This document shows positions 35,951 through 50,391 of a DNA stretch of 64,000 nt, one piece after another. This stretch comes from Planoprotostelium fungivorum (taxonomy: Eukaryota > Evosea > Variosea > Cavosteliida > Cavosteliaceae), in the NCBI GenBank assembly GCA_003024175.1, contig MDYQ01000036.1, positions 62,001 through 126,000 of the forward strand. The letters run 5' to 3'. Position numbers and translations under genes: made by a program. Under the pieces are notes generated by a model. The model had not been told where the DNA came from. It saw only the letters and a list, made by a program, of their open reading frames with translations, and made no database searches. Numbering within the stretch: position 1 is the first letter of the stretch; the number at the start of each line of letters is the position of its first letter.

Positions 35951-37578
35951 TCACCCTTCACTCTTCTTCATTTCTTCCACTAGTGTCTTATACTCTGCAT
36001 CCAATCTGGCGGCGAGTGCGTTATAATTCCTCGCCATGATGATGGCATTGTCCAATTGGAACCGAAGTTGAGCCAACTTCTCTTCTCGACTTACACCCGG
36101 TCTCTCCACGCTGACTGGCCCCTGCAGCATCATCCTCCCGTACTGCACCGACCCGCAGCCATGTGCCGTTCGAAACAGCTGCTCTAAGAAGGCTAATACG
36201 GCCGGTGCGTCTCCCTTCACGAGGCCTTCTGCGTCCATGACGTCCATGTTGGCGCCCAACCTCCTGCAGCCGTTGACGCAGGCGAGCTGGTTGTCGATCT
36301 GCTCGAAGAAGGACAAGTTCCTCCCGTAGCGAAAGTTGGTCTCGTCGATGGTTCCCGGGCGGATGTGATTGATCATGGCGCTGAAGAGGATGCCGTCTTT
36401 GAATTTACCAAAGACGAAAGGGCTTCGAGGATCGAGGGGAAGGAGATCTGAAGAGGTCAGTCGGTGATGGATGGGATGAGCGTGTCTTGTGTGATCGTGA
36501 TGTGATGTGATTGATAATCGTAATGTGGATGATGTGATGTGAGATGAGGTGATGTGGTTGTACCCGTTAGCGTAGAGTTTCTCGATAGCATGACGTTTAC
36601 AAAATTGATGAGGACAGTAGGGTCTTCGGAGTGGTTTCGTTGGTCGTATGGCTGAGAGGAGTCAGTGGTCGAACGTGGTGATGTCTGTGATGATGAGACA
36701 GCTGACGTCACGTACGGGGTAGCCGGGGTATGATGGATTTGCATGATCTGGATGGTATGGATAGCTGTACGGGTCTATCGGTGGTGGAGCATTTGCGACC
36801 CCCTGCCTCCACTCCCAGTTCTACGTGAACGTTACAAGTTGTCCGCTGGCCTCATCGGACTCACCACTGGATGTTCGTGGTGCGGTGGGTGAATGGACAT
36901 CTGCTGCCTCTTGGGTTCTCGTTGTTCGTACTCTACGGCGGGCTGCGGTCGCTTTCTGTGCTCTGCAAACGTCTTCGCGACCATGTTGACGAGGGGGTAG
37001 AGGTCACATCCTGGAACTTGGCATATGTCTGTGAGCTTGACGTTCATGGGCGGTGGACACTTGGTATACTCTACGAGAGTCCACTGGGAATCTACATCCA
37101 AGAAAGATAGCTGGATAGTTGTCAGCGAAGGTATCAGGGGACTGATTTGATACCTGTCTTCTCAATTTGAGACCGTTAAAGGTGGCGTAGTGGTATCTTC
37201 GAAGTAGGTTGTCTCCGACTTTGACCACACCCCTACTGGGTTTCCAAAAGAGGCCGTCGCTGTTGGCGGATGGTAAGAATTTACCCCGAAATAGATAAAA
37301 GCACGGGAGAGAGACATTCGTGGACTCGGGATCTAAATAGCGTCAGATGCATCTTTGATTGGTCTGAAATCATAAGAATCAAATCAGATTTGAATCGTAC
37401 CGAAAAGGAAAACACGAGTGGTAGAATATGTGCCCTCTGACGGTGCCGCTGCTTCCACCTTCTGAAGTAATGCCTCCACGAAGACGATCCATTCCCTCGA
37501 GTCCCATTCTAGGTTACCATCTTGAAGATATTGAGAGTACTTATAAGACGTCGAACTCTCCATCAGAACGGGCACCAC
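35951..37578 (-). CDS. Protein with unknown N-terminal domain and a calponin-homology (CH) domain
   Basis: Start 37578 (MVPVLMESSTSYKYSQYLQD). The N-terminal part reads WIVFVEALLQKVEAAA, RVFLFDPESTNVSLPCFYLF, DGLFWKPSRGVVKVGDN, LRRYHYATFNGLKLRRQ and DSQWTLVEYTKCPPP. It is globular and conserved-looking, but I cannot name it; the DG-FWK...W-L-EYT pattern recalls plant NAC domains only loosely. A Pro/Gln-rich linker with the basic motif REPKRQQ follows. The C-terminal CH domain is clear: LINFVNDLLPLDPRSPF, KDGILFSAMINHIRPGTIDE, LSFFEQIDNQLACVNGCRRL and FLEQLFRTAH, closest to fimbrin/plastin-type CH domains that bind actin. A coiled tail ends LVEEMKKSEG. A single CH domain may not bind actin on its own. 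Confidence 0.65.
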
Positions 37579-38334
37579 TGGCGTAAACGTGAGCGTGTGG
37601 GGACGCCTCTGTGCTCAAGTTGCGGTTGGCAGCGCTTGTGTTCGAAGAATTAAATGCGTGTGTATCGCCGCGTTTCCACCCCGTTACGGTCACGTCTGTC
37701 TCAAAAGGTTTCAACTTTTACGTCTCCCCAGGCGACCCCTTACTCTTCCTTTTCTCAGATCCACTAACCAGTCTATGTCGTCCTATCACAAGAGGAAGTC
37801 AAAGGAATACAGGTCTATGAAGACGTGAAATCGTTGTGGGAGGATGCTGGTGGAACTTGATTCTACGAGTTCTCAACGAGACAACGTCCCTACAAATGGA
37901 CGGCCGAGGTGTCAGGTCTTACTAGCGCGTAAAAAGATCACGGAGTCACGGTGGAGTTCTCTCTTTTTTGAAAGGCTCATTTATTGCGAGAGGGATCTGG
38001 AGGTCTCTTGGCCATCCAACCAACAGCGTGTATTGTATAGCTATATGATTGATTGGAAAGAAGAGAGATGTAATCAATCAAGATCTAAGACTGACACGTT
38101 ATCAGGACACCCGACGAGGAGACATCAATGCGATGGTCATCTTCTGAGGTAGCACGATGGTCTGCAGGGCCTGTCGTCAGCCATGGTCAGAATGACCTAT
38201 CGAAACTCCTCCACATAATGAGGCACGGGTGATCTGATGGAATAAAAGTTGTGGATATCTTTTTATTGACAACGGATCAAAGCAATGAGACGCTTCCTGG
38301 AAAAGCAGACACCATCTTGGTCGGAGCATTATCG
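37579..38334. other. Intergenic, no confident gene
   Basis: 756 bp between the divergent CH-domain gene and the 38.3-kb gene. A short frame from 37773 (MSSYHKRKSKEY) is followed by a GT, and the next gene starts with a similar MSSYTSSQRE, but I could not link them by splicing. Nothing else resembles coding sequence. Confidence 0.35.
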
Positions 38335-39563
38335 ATGTCTTCATACACATCCTCCCAGAGAGAACTTGTTGACGCTTATACAACATCTAAAAACAAAAAG
38401 AAGACAAAGAAGGTTCATGCCAGCGGATCTCTGACACCGAAAGAGGCTCAGCTGCTAGGTGAGATAATAGATTCATTTATCTTGGACTCACTGACCATAG
38501 CGACACCGCATGTTCCAAGGAGGGTGATGGTCGGTAAGGGCTACATGACCCTGGGATTCGTCCAAAAGCCAACCGAAGAGATGACCCATTTCCCCCCTCC
38601 ACATAAGGCACATCAACATCATTATCATGTCACGTCTGATACATTCACAGAGCCGAACGAAGAATATACAACCGAAGGAGGGAATGATACAAGAGCTGAG
38701 AAACCTCCACAGGAAAGAAGTCGAAGATGAGATCACCACGTTCACACAGAAACCATCGCTTGAGAAGAAGCAGCCAGAAAAGTGAAGCATCATCAGTCAA
38801 ACCTTCGATTCACACTGCCTGCAGACCACCTCCTCCTCGTCCACAATTTACACCATCTCCAGTTAAGAGGACACACCTACCTACTCTCAGCGATCTTCTG
38901 GACATGCAACAAGTTGCATCTGATGAAGCTCCAAAGAAGAGAAAGAAGGGCGATGAGATTCCTTTCAAATTGGCAAGAGAAGAGAGAGAACAGAATATTC
39001 CATTGAGAGATGCACCATCCCCTCCTGTACACAAGATACCTCGCAGCACAGACGTGAACAGTTTCGGGTGGAAAGCAAACGACAGAGCAGAAATCAAGAA
39101 AGAATTGTGTACACCGCCGGTCGGTTTCAATCAACTGATGATTCATCTGATCGATGACAGGTGAAGAAGATGACCCTCCTGTACGAAGAAGAGGTCACGA
39201 GTAGCTGGGAGCAGGCAGCCATCGCTGCAACGAAGGTGCATCATCACACGATGAGACATCTGAAAGAAACAGGTGGAGGCCTCGCAGCCATCTCAGTCAT
39301 CAGGAGAGATATGCTCTCCCCTGACCTTCACCCCATTCCAGGTGATCGTAATCACAGAAGAAGAATCATTTGACAAATACGGTCAGGTATCCTCTCAATT
39401 CATGAAAAGGTCCTTCTCTCCCGTGGATGTATCATCCCAATACGATCTATTGGACCAAACACAAGTCAGGACACCACCAATGACGGGAGGGACACAGAAA
39501 GGCACGATTCGATTTTACCAAGGGATAGAAGGGAGTCAGATTAAGGATCCCAGTCAAATATAA
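38335..39563 (+). CDS. Lys/Pro-rich protein of unknown function
   Basis: Start chosen at 38335 (MSSYTSSQRELVDAYTTSKN). The first half has KNKKKTKKVHASGSLTPKEA, then QLLGEIIDSFILDSLTIATP. The middle frames (38600-38780) cannot be joined with confidence; a stretch GMIQELRNLHRKEVEDEI in a third frame looks like a coiled coil. From about 38780 the text is clear: PPPPRPQFTPSPVKRTHLP, LSDLLDMQQVASDEAPKKRK and LAREEREQNIPL. It is then spliced at CTPP to VKKMTLLYEEEVTSSWEQAA, and again to VIVITEEESFDKYGQVSSQF. The C-terminus ends IKDPSQI at 39563. The basic KKRKKGDE patch could direct it to the nucleus. No domain is recognised. The next gene, MCM2, starts 110 bp downstream on the same strand. Confidence 0.5.
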
Positions 39564-39673
39564 GAATGTCTATAAAGTGCACATGTGATCATCCCGCCAC
39601 GAAAATGATTTGAAAGATTTTGGCGGGAAAATATTCCGGCTCATCCAAACAAACAGACATCAGAGACAACATC

Positions 39674-43524
<3,851 letters not shown>

Positions 43525-43862
43525 TAAAGAAGCTCTCTGTGTTACGATTGTGATGTTCGTTACGCGTCTCACTTGTGGTCGATGTTGGAACGAAAAAAAC
43601 CTAGTCACGGGCTGTAAGATGGTAGCCGTGAGAGGTTGATCGGTCAGCAGTGACAGTTCGTTGTCCAATACCCAGTGTCATAGATGAATCGATCTTTGTG
43701 CAGAGTGACCGATCGGTGTCAGTGATGCAAACCTATCAGCATCCAACAAGGCTGGATTCACAATTTGATGATGTGATGAAGAGATGTCGATGTGCCGCAG
43801 TTTACAAGTGTTGTGACGCACGATGATCAAGCGAAGAGATCGGATCCTTTATTCCCCATCTC
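43525..43862. other. Convergent intergenic region
   Basis: 338 bp between the stop codons of MCM2 (+) and the amine oxidase (-). No coding or RNA feature seen. It should hold both 3' UTRs. Confidence 0.4.
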
Positions 43863-45316
43863 TTAACGAAGAGAAGACAAGATCTCAGCGGCCACTCTGT
43901 ACCCCGATCGAACGGCTCCCTCCATGTAACCGGACCACTCTTCACTCGTTGCCTCTCCAGCAAAGTGAAGGTTACCCAATGTCTTTGTCCTCGTCTCGTC
44001 TTGGAACTGAAAGAGGACACCGGGTGGATTGTACGAACCGTACGCTCCATGAGCGAACTCGTCTTCGGCCCAGACTTTCTCGTGGAACTCGGTGAAATTT
44101 CCGGCCGAAGGGCCGTACAGCTGGACCAAGAGGTCGACGGCTTGGAGCTGACGCTCTTCTTTAGACAGCTGAGCGAGCTGACGCGCGCGAGAGCCGATCA
44201 TGAGACCGATGATGATACCTTCGCTTCCATCTGGAGGCGAGTTGTCGTAGGTCACGACAAAGGGACTGTTTTCTTCGGGCAGGAGGGCCTGGCCGTTGCT
44301 ACCGGTTTCCCGCCAAAAAGGTGTGTCGTAAACGATGTTCATCTTGATGACGTTGCCCATCGGCTGTCTCTGAAGGAGCTGGACGAGAGGTGCGGGGAGA
44401 TATGGAGAGAACTGGATGCTGCTGATGGTGGGTCTAGGTAATGTGACGACCACGTGCTTCGCTTCGTATCGCCCGAGGTCACTGTGAACGATGAAAGATC
44501 CTCCGGACTCCTCGATGCAAACCACTTTCTCTTTGAGATGGACGATGGCGCCGAGATCTTTCGCCATGGCGATGCTGATGGACTGAGGTCCCTGTTTGAA
44601 TCTCGTATCTTGAGCGCCATCGAGAACAGCGTCGAGGCCGCCGGAGCTGGCGATGAGGCTCAAGAGATCGAGAAGACTGACGGAACCGACGTCCTCTCCG
44701 TAGACGGCCTTGAGCGCCATGCGAACGACCTGCTTGGCCTCTAAAGTCCACATGTTGGCTTCGATCCAGCTGCCGATGGAATTCTCGTCGTATTCTTTGG
44801 CCGATGGAGTGTTCCAGGGTCTCTCCTTGTCCACATTGTTGACGCGATTGAGTTTGTAGCGGGCCTGAAGAAGATCTGCCTTGGCCAGCAGCCCGATGGG
44901 AGGAACGTCTCCTGAATAGCGAGTGTTCTGTCCGTTCCAACGATAAGTCACATCTCCTTTGGTGTACATGTCGAACGTCTCGATGCCCAATGCTCGGCTG
45001 AGATTGAACATCTCGTCTTGACCTGGGCCGATCCACTGGCCACCCATTTCTAAGACGTTGCCCTTTGAAGTCTTCACGTCCAGTGTGCGACCCCCGACCC
45101 GATCTTGAGCCTCTAAGACGAGGATGTTGTCCTTTCCGGCTTGGTGTAACCTTCGGGCAGTGGATAAACCAGACAATCCTCCACCCACGATGATGGCATC
45201 GTAGAGGTGACCGTCTGCAATCGGTTTGGCTGACGGATGTGAGGCGATGGTTAGAAACAGTGTGGATCACCTGCGATACAGACCACAAGAGCGACCAATA
45301 CAAAGACACTCCGCAT
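43863..45316 (-). CDS. Secreted or lumenal flavin-containing amine oxidase
   Basis: Start 45316 gives the signal peptide MRSVFVLVALVVCIA. One 40-nt intron then joins it to AKPIADGHLYDAIIVGGGLS. The rest is a single long exon of 440 codons. The FAD-binding Rossmann motif IIVGGGLSGLSTARRL, LEAQDRVGGRT, and EMGGQWIGPGQDEMF are at the N-terminus. GNLHFAGEATSEEWSGYMEG near the C-terminus is the second FAD contact of the monoamine-oxidase family. The Cys that covalently holds FAD in animal MAO is absent: the aligned segment is HGAYGSYNPPG, so FAD is probably bound non-covalently. It would oxidise primary amines to aldehydes, releasing ammonia and hydrogen peroxide, in the secretory pathway or phagosome rather than at mitochondria. 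The nearly intron-free layout is unusual for this window. The closest subfamily cannot be settled by eye. Confidence 0.88.
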
Positions 45317-45672
45317 GCTGTTCGTGTTCGTATGGAATGCCAATACCGCGCATACTGGTCTATTGACGGTTGACAAGTCTACAATGACGGAAATAGCCGG
45401 AAGGGTCGATTGCAAATTGAAGGATGGATGTGACGTGAACATGATGATGATGTGGACAGAGTGACCACCCGTTGAACACCTTTTTATCCATGTGATAATT
45501 TATTGTGTCGCTAACGAAGTCGGTTCGTACGCGACTAAATAATGCACGAGTGATGATTTCTGATGTCGATGCATCATAAATAATCTGATGGATCTACCGA
45601 GAGCGTGATACGACGTCTTTTCATGTTCTTAACAGCCGGACAGGATCTCGAGAGGAAGGTGATATCATCACG
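45317..45672. promoter_or_regulatory. Upstream region of the amine oxidase gene
   Basis: 356 bp between the amine oxidase start and the stop of the next minus-strand gene. Contains only short frames; likely the oxidase promoter and the 3' end of the YnfA-like gene. Confidence 0.35.
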
Positions 45673-46130
45673 TCACAATTGAGGGTTGATGTCGTCCTCG
45701 CCTTGTCCTCTGGGGACGAACATGATGAAGATCACTCCGATCATAACGATGACCCCTCCAATCAGATCCCATCGATCAGGTACACTGTCGAGTTCAGTTG
45801 AAGAAGTGATAATCAGCGATCATCTCACGTCTTGTCAAAGATGTAACCCCACAAGAAAGACATGGCCACGAAAATACCTCCATACGCTGCATAACTTCGA
45901 GAGAAACTGGTCTTCTGTAAAGTTGGAATGAAGCCATACGCGACTAAAATGAGACTGCCCAAGAGGGCCCACCACCACGGTCTCTTCTCTCTTATCGTCT
46001 GCCACACCAGCCATCCTCCACCGATCTCTGCGATGCCTGCCTCATCTTCAGATCACATCAGGAGACGTATACTCCCACCTGCTAATATGAAGATGAGAAT
46101 AGAGACGAAAATCTGCAGCGCTGGGTTCAT
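45673..46130 (-). CDS. YnfA/UPF0060-like small four-helix membrane protein
   Basis: Two introns split about 110 codons. Start 46130: [20 protein letters not shown], spliced to [20 protein letters not shown]. Then come [18 protein letters not shown] and [20 protein letters not shown], and after a second intron [20 protein letters not shown]. Four hydrophobic helices, the RxYAAYGGxFV motif and the final WD-IGG--- helix match bacterial YnfA (UPF0060), a small multidrug-resistance-like membrane protein of about 108 residues. The length agrees. This family is common in bacteria and patchy in eukaryotes, so lateral gain followed by intron gain is plausible. The substrate is unknown. It lies between two other minus-strand membrane or secreted protein genes. 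Stop 45673-45675. Confidence 0.75.
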
Positions 46131-46249
46131 CTCGTTCAAGATGATTCTGGTCTGACTACCGATGTTTATTTTCTCGAAATTCTCGGAATGTCAAACAGAA
46201 GACAACCATCGTGGTCCTTCATCTTCTAAACCACTTGTCATCGTCCTCT

Positions 46250-48086
46250 TTACTCTGGAATAGTCGTCTTCTCTCTCGGTGGTAATTGATTCAATTTCAT
46301 CTGCAACACGATGGCAATCACAAGACATCCCAAACACATCATGAACGATGTCGAGTGGCTCTGACTTCCCGCCTGATTTCAAGTCAATCAACCACCCATC
46401 CAAACGATCTCGTCTTTCACCTGTGTGAGAACAAAGACGACGATGAGATTGAGGGGGATCCGGGCAAAGTTCATCACCCCCGAGCGGCAGCTCTCGGGTA
46501 TCATGCGACTCCGAATGGTGCCGTAGCAGGGCCAATACACTCCACAGCACATTTCGAAGACGAGAAAGGCCGGAAGATTCACGTAGAGGTTCTAAAGAGT
46601 CACCGTCATCATGATGTCCGTGTCGGCGTGACGATCACCTCGAAGAGGATAGGAACGGATAGTGTCAGAGCGGAAACACACAGCATGATGGTTGCGACAG
46701 TTTCTGTGGTGAAGAGGTGACGCTCGCTGATGATGGAGAAGACGGACGAGCCGATCATGAGAGAGACCATGAAGCAAGCAAAGACAAGACCCAATGGAAT
46801 CTGTACGCTGGCATCGGGCCTAGTAGAAGTCAGAGATATTGCGAAGAATTCATCTTACGTCAGTACAGGAGTCCACATGAACACAAAAGTGTACATAGCA
46901 GCTTCGAAGAAAGATTGGATGAGGCACAGCAATACGATCCTAACGTCTGATTGGGTCAGCGGCGTAACTGCGTACCGTACTTACCCTTACGTATGGCCTC
47001 CCACGCACCATCGAATGTGGACCAGAATTGTACGTTCTCGTCTCCAAAATTTTCACTCCACTGAGAATGAGCCAGAACGATCTGCGATGATCATCAACAT
47101 CACGAACATGGGCATCACACGATGACCTCGAGTGATGAAACATGACATGGATGACGATGATGTGGTGTGGATGGAGAGAGATCGATGAGAGAACATGCAT
47201 CACCATGATCGCCAGCAAGATGATCGACAAACCGAAAGGTGCGACGTAACCAAAAGTATCTGCCACGGCCGACGCAGCGAGACCAGCTGATGATTCCATC
47301 AGACGATCTCATCCATCATCTCATTTGGACTCACCCGTGATAGCAACGACTCCGTTATAGAAGGAAGTGAGAGAGAAAGTCAAACTCAACAGATTCTCTC
47401 CAAAGCCTCTCTGTGTTGGGTCACGAGATGTTCTATCCGATGCAATCATCCATCCACCTTGTGATGTTCGGCGACCATCCATGCCTCTAAGACGGAGAAG
47501 AGGAGAGAGGTGGAGATACCTCCCAATATCCTTCCAAGCATGAGGACCCAAAAGTGATTGATGTATTTAGTAAGACAGGAGAGGATGTATGAGATTCCGA
47601 AGACGATGGTCAACCTCTTTCGGCCACTGCATCATCTGTGAATCACATAGAAGATGAATGACGTAGGTGTATGTTAATCTCGTGGACGTGTCTGTGACTC
47701 ACTATTTATCTGCCAATGTCCCAACGAAAGTACCAAAGATGGCGCCTGATAAGAATCCTCCCACAAATAGTTGACTGATCTCCTCTTGGCTGAAGTCGTA
47801 AGATGAATACAATTTATATACATAAGGTCCCTGCAGCCAATCGGCTCCTGTTTGATATCAGATGCGATTCCACTTGACACTCACCCATTGCCAACAGATA
47901 GACGATCAGATACCGGTATTGGAAGGATCGAAAGCCATCGTCTTGTGATGCTCTAGTATCCTTCCCCTGCAGACGTCGTATGAAGATGCAAAGGAGGACA
48001 AGTCCGATGAACAGAACAGTGATCTGATTCGCGTGACTCTCAATCATGGACTTGTCCAGGATGTGAGACCTGATTCGCCGTGTCAA
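46250..48086 (-). CDS. MFSD5: MFSD5-like major facilitator (molybdate-anion transporter family)
   Basis: The frame opens at 48086; an inner ATG at 48047 (MIESHANQITVLFIGLVLLC) is equally possible. After splicing the protein reads FQYRYLIVYLLAMGADWLQG, PYVYKLYSSY, FVGGFLSGAIFGTFVGTLAD, KYGRKRL, LGRILGGISTSLLFSVLEAW, and near the end FEMCCGVYWPCYGTIRSRMI, PESCRSGVMNFARIPLNLIV, and MCLGCLVIAIVLQMKLN. The QGPY-YKLY motif, the GR-LGG-ST-LLFS--EAW motif and the IPE--R-GV-N--R-PLN motif are diagnostic of MFSD5, reported as a high-affinity molybdate transporter in algae. About twelve helices are expected, in many small exons. Stop 46250-46252. Confidence 0.82.
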
Positions 48087-48680
<594 letters not shown>

Positions 48681-48783
48681 GAGATCGCTCTACCTCGTGG
48701 CCTTCGCGGCTCTACCAAACAACAATGGTGTTATTCAACACCACCACTAGCACTCTGGTCAAAGCCGCAAGCTTTATATAAAT

Positions 48784-49014
48784 TTATGATCGATCTGTAC
48801 TGCCTATTGCTTCTGTTGCGTCTGTGTTCCAAGGTCCAGTCGTTGTGAAAGGATTGTTCAGGACAGCTGGCTCCAGGCCTCTTGACCACCCGATCGAAGC
48901 TAGAAGCATCGCCGAGGCAGTCGAGCGAGCTATCTCTAAAGAGGTCTCTCCATCGCCTGAGAACCCAACTCTCCAATCTCCGAGTACGGATATTCGCTTT
49001 TTGTTTTGTGACAT
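48784..49014 (-). CDS. Small hypothetical protein
   Basis: A 76-codon single-exon frame (MSQNKKRISVLGDWRVGFSG to ATEAIGSTDRS) lies antisense in the gap between H4 and SNRPG. Its start is 86 bp from the SNRPG start, an ordinary divergent spacing here, and an AT-rich TATATAAATTT sequence follows its end. No family is recognised and chance cannot be excluded. Confidence 0.3.
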   Translation of the reverse strand: MSQNKKRISVLGDWRVGFSGDGETSLEIARSTASAMLLASIGWSRGLEPAVLNNPFTTTGPWNTDATEAIGSTDRS

Positions 49015-49100
49015 CTACAACCGCGGGAGATGTCGCACGTAGGATATCATAAAAACCACATCATCTGATCCGTCAGCCGTATCGATCACCACGCACAAAC

Positions 49101-49451
49101 ATGTCTAAGTCCGGAGTTGATTTGAAGAAGTATCTGGATAAGTCCTTGAGCAGTGAGTAGTAGACCTATGCGCTCATATAGCCCAACTGAATCTTTTCAG
49201 TTGGGATGAACGGAAACCGTAAGGTTATTGGAATTCTGAGAGGTTACGATCAATTCATGAACCTCGTTTTGGAGGATGCCGTCGAGCAGGTGTCCGCCTC
49301 AGAGAAGAACGAGATCGGCATGGTGGTGAGTGAAATCGACTAATACGATCCTTTGCAGGAGATAAAGGAGGAGAACTGATATAGAAAATAGGTCATCCGT
49401 GGAAACAGCGTCGTGATGATGGAGCCACTCGAGAGACTTGACCCTTCATAA
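49101..49451 (+). CDS. SNRPG: Small nuclear ribonucleoprotein G (SmG), complete copy
   Basis: Three exons: MSKSGVDLKKYLDKSLS, then IGMNGNRKVIGILRGYDQFM with NLVLEDAVEQVSASEKNEIG and MV, then VIRGNSVVMMEPLERLDPS. The Sm1 (GNRKVIGILRGYDQFMN) and Sm2 (VIRGNSVVMMEPLE) motifs and the 76-residue length identify SmG. It is part of the heptameric Sm ring that binds the U-rich site of spliceosomal snRNAs. Introns are 49148-49200 or close, and one of about 60 nt before VIRGN. A second, 5'-truncated copy follows after the N at 49873. Confidence 0.92.
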
Positions 49452-49872
49452 AAGTGTATCTCTTATTTTTGCATCTCGAGCGTGAGACGAATACGAAAAG
49501 ATCTCATTCCACGATTACACATCTTTCATGTCTTCCATTACACCGCGTTGCCATGTCCAAAGACGTTTGTAGATTCGTTTATGAATGAAACTGCCGCTGT
49601 TTGATCTGGAGGATCCTCTCTTGAGCTCTCGCCCTCAGAGCTGCCCTCTCATCTGAGGTCAAACTGCCCACGTTCAAGGCAGTGATCGACCTGATGTCGA
49701 TTCCCGACTTTGGCTCTTCATCTGATCCTGAACCTCCATCATCTCCTGCAGCCGTTAGACGTGCCATCACCGTCACATCCAACTCACCCTTCTTCTCTTT
49801 GTACAATTTATCTGTCTTCGCTAATGTTGTATCTGGGTTCGGGGTATCTTCACCGTCTTCATCGTCCGAGTC
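49139..49872. repeat. First copy of an assembly-derived duplicated block
   Basis: This block (SNRPG from the end of exon 1 through the start of the downstream minus-strand gene) recurs at 49874-50696. The copies share almost every base, but this one lacks about 85 nt present in the other (near 50222-50306) and has several small in-frame differences. It stops at the N, whereas the other copy continues into the complete downstream gene. Confidence 0.85.
49579..49872 (-). CDS. Truncated copy of the Lys/Glu-rich protein gene (C-terminal part)
   Basis: The same C-terminus as the complete gene at 50392-51640 (LYKEKKGELDVTVMARLTAA to ILQIKQRQFHS), cut at its 5' side by the N at 49873. It carries one extra dipeptide (GSGSDEEP versus GSDEEP) and other small differences. 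Best read as the second allele at a contig end, not as a separate gene. Confidence 0.7.
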   Translation of the reverse strand, partial: DSDDEDGEDTPNPDTTLAKTDKLYKEKKGELDVTVMARLTAAGDDGGSGSDEEPKSGIDIRSITALNVGSLTSDERAALRARAQERILQIKQRQFHS

Positions 49873-49873
49873 N
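49873..49873. other. Single undetermined base (N), contig join
   Basis: The only N in the window. It sits exactly where the first copy of the duplicated block ends and the second begins, so it marks where two overlapping contigs were joined end to end. Confidence 0.9.
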
Positions 49874-50185
49874 TAAGTCCTTGAGCAGTGAGTAGTAGAC
49901 CTATGCGCTCATATAGCCCAACTGAATCTTTTCAGTTGGGATGAACGGAAACCGTAAGGTTATTGGAATTCTGAGAGGTTACGATCAATTCATGAACCTC
50001 GTCTTGGAGGACGCCGTCGAGCAGGTGTCCGCCTCAGAGAAGAACGAGATCGGCATGGTGGTGAGTGAAATCGACAATACGATCCTTTGCAGGAGACGAA
50101 GGAGAGGAACTGATATAGAAAATAGGTCATCCGCGGAAACAGCGTCGTGATGATGGAGCCACTCGAGAGACTTGACCCTTCATAA
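49874..50185 (+). CDS. SNRPG: SNRPG, second copy lacking most of exon 1
   Basis: Begins inside exon 1 (AAGTCCTTGAGC) right after the N and then repeats exons 2 and 3 with silent changes only (for example GTT to GTC and GAT to GAC). The protein part is identical: IGMNGNRKVIGILRGYDQFM to LERLDPS. The missing start is explained by the contig edge rather than by gene decay. Confidence 0.8.
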
Positions 50186-50391
50186 AAGTGTATCTCTTAT
50201 TTTTGCATCTCGAGCGTGAGACGAATATCGAAACAAACCTCCATCCTTTATATACTGTTCCATCATCGCATAGGAAGCCCGCTGAATCCATTTCACTTTC
50301 AGAACATGAAAAGATCTCATTCCACGATTACACATCTTTCATGTCTTCCATTACACCGCGTTGCCATGTCCAAAGACGTTTGTAGATTCGT

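Noticed and set aside
37004-37228. NAC transcription-factor domain
   Set aside because: Only a loose WK...W-L-EYT pattern; the characteristic NAC N-terminal subdomain is missing, so it is left unnamed.
49101-50185. Two SNRPG genes as a real tandem duplication
   Set aside because: The copies meet at a single N and each is truncated exactly at that point, which fits joined overlapping contigs better.
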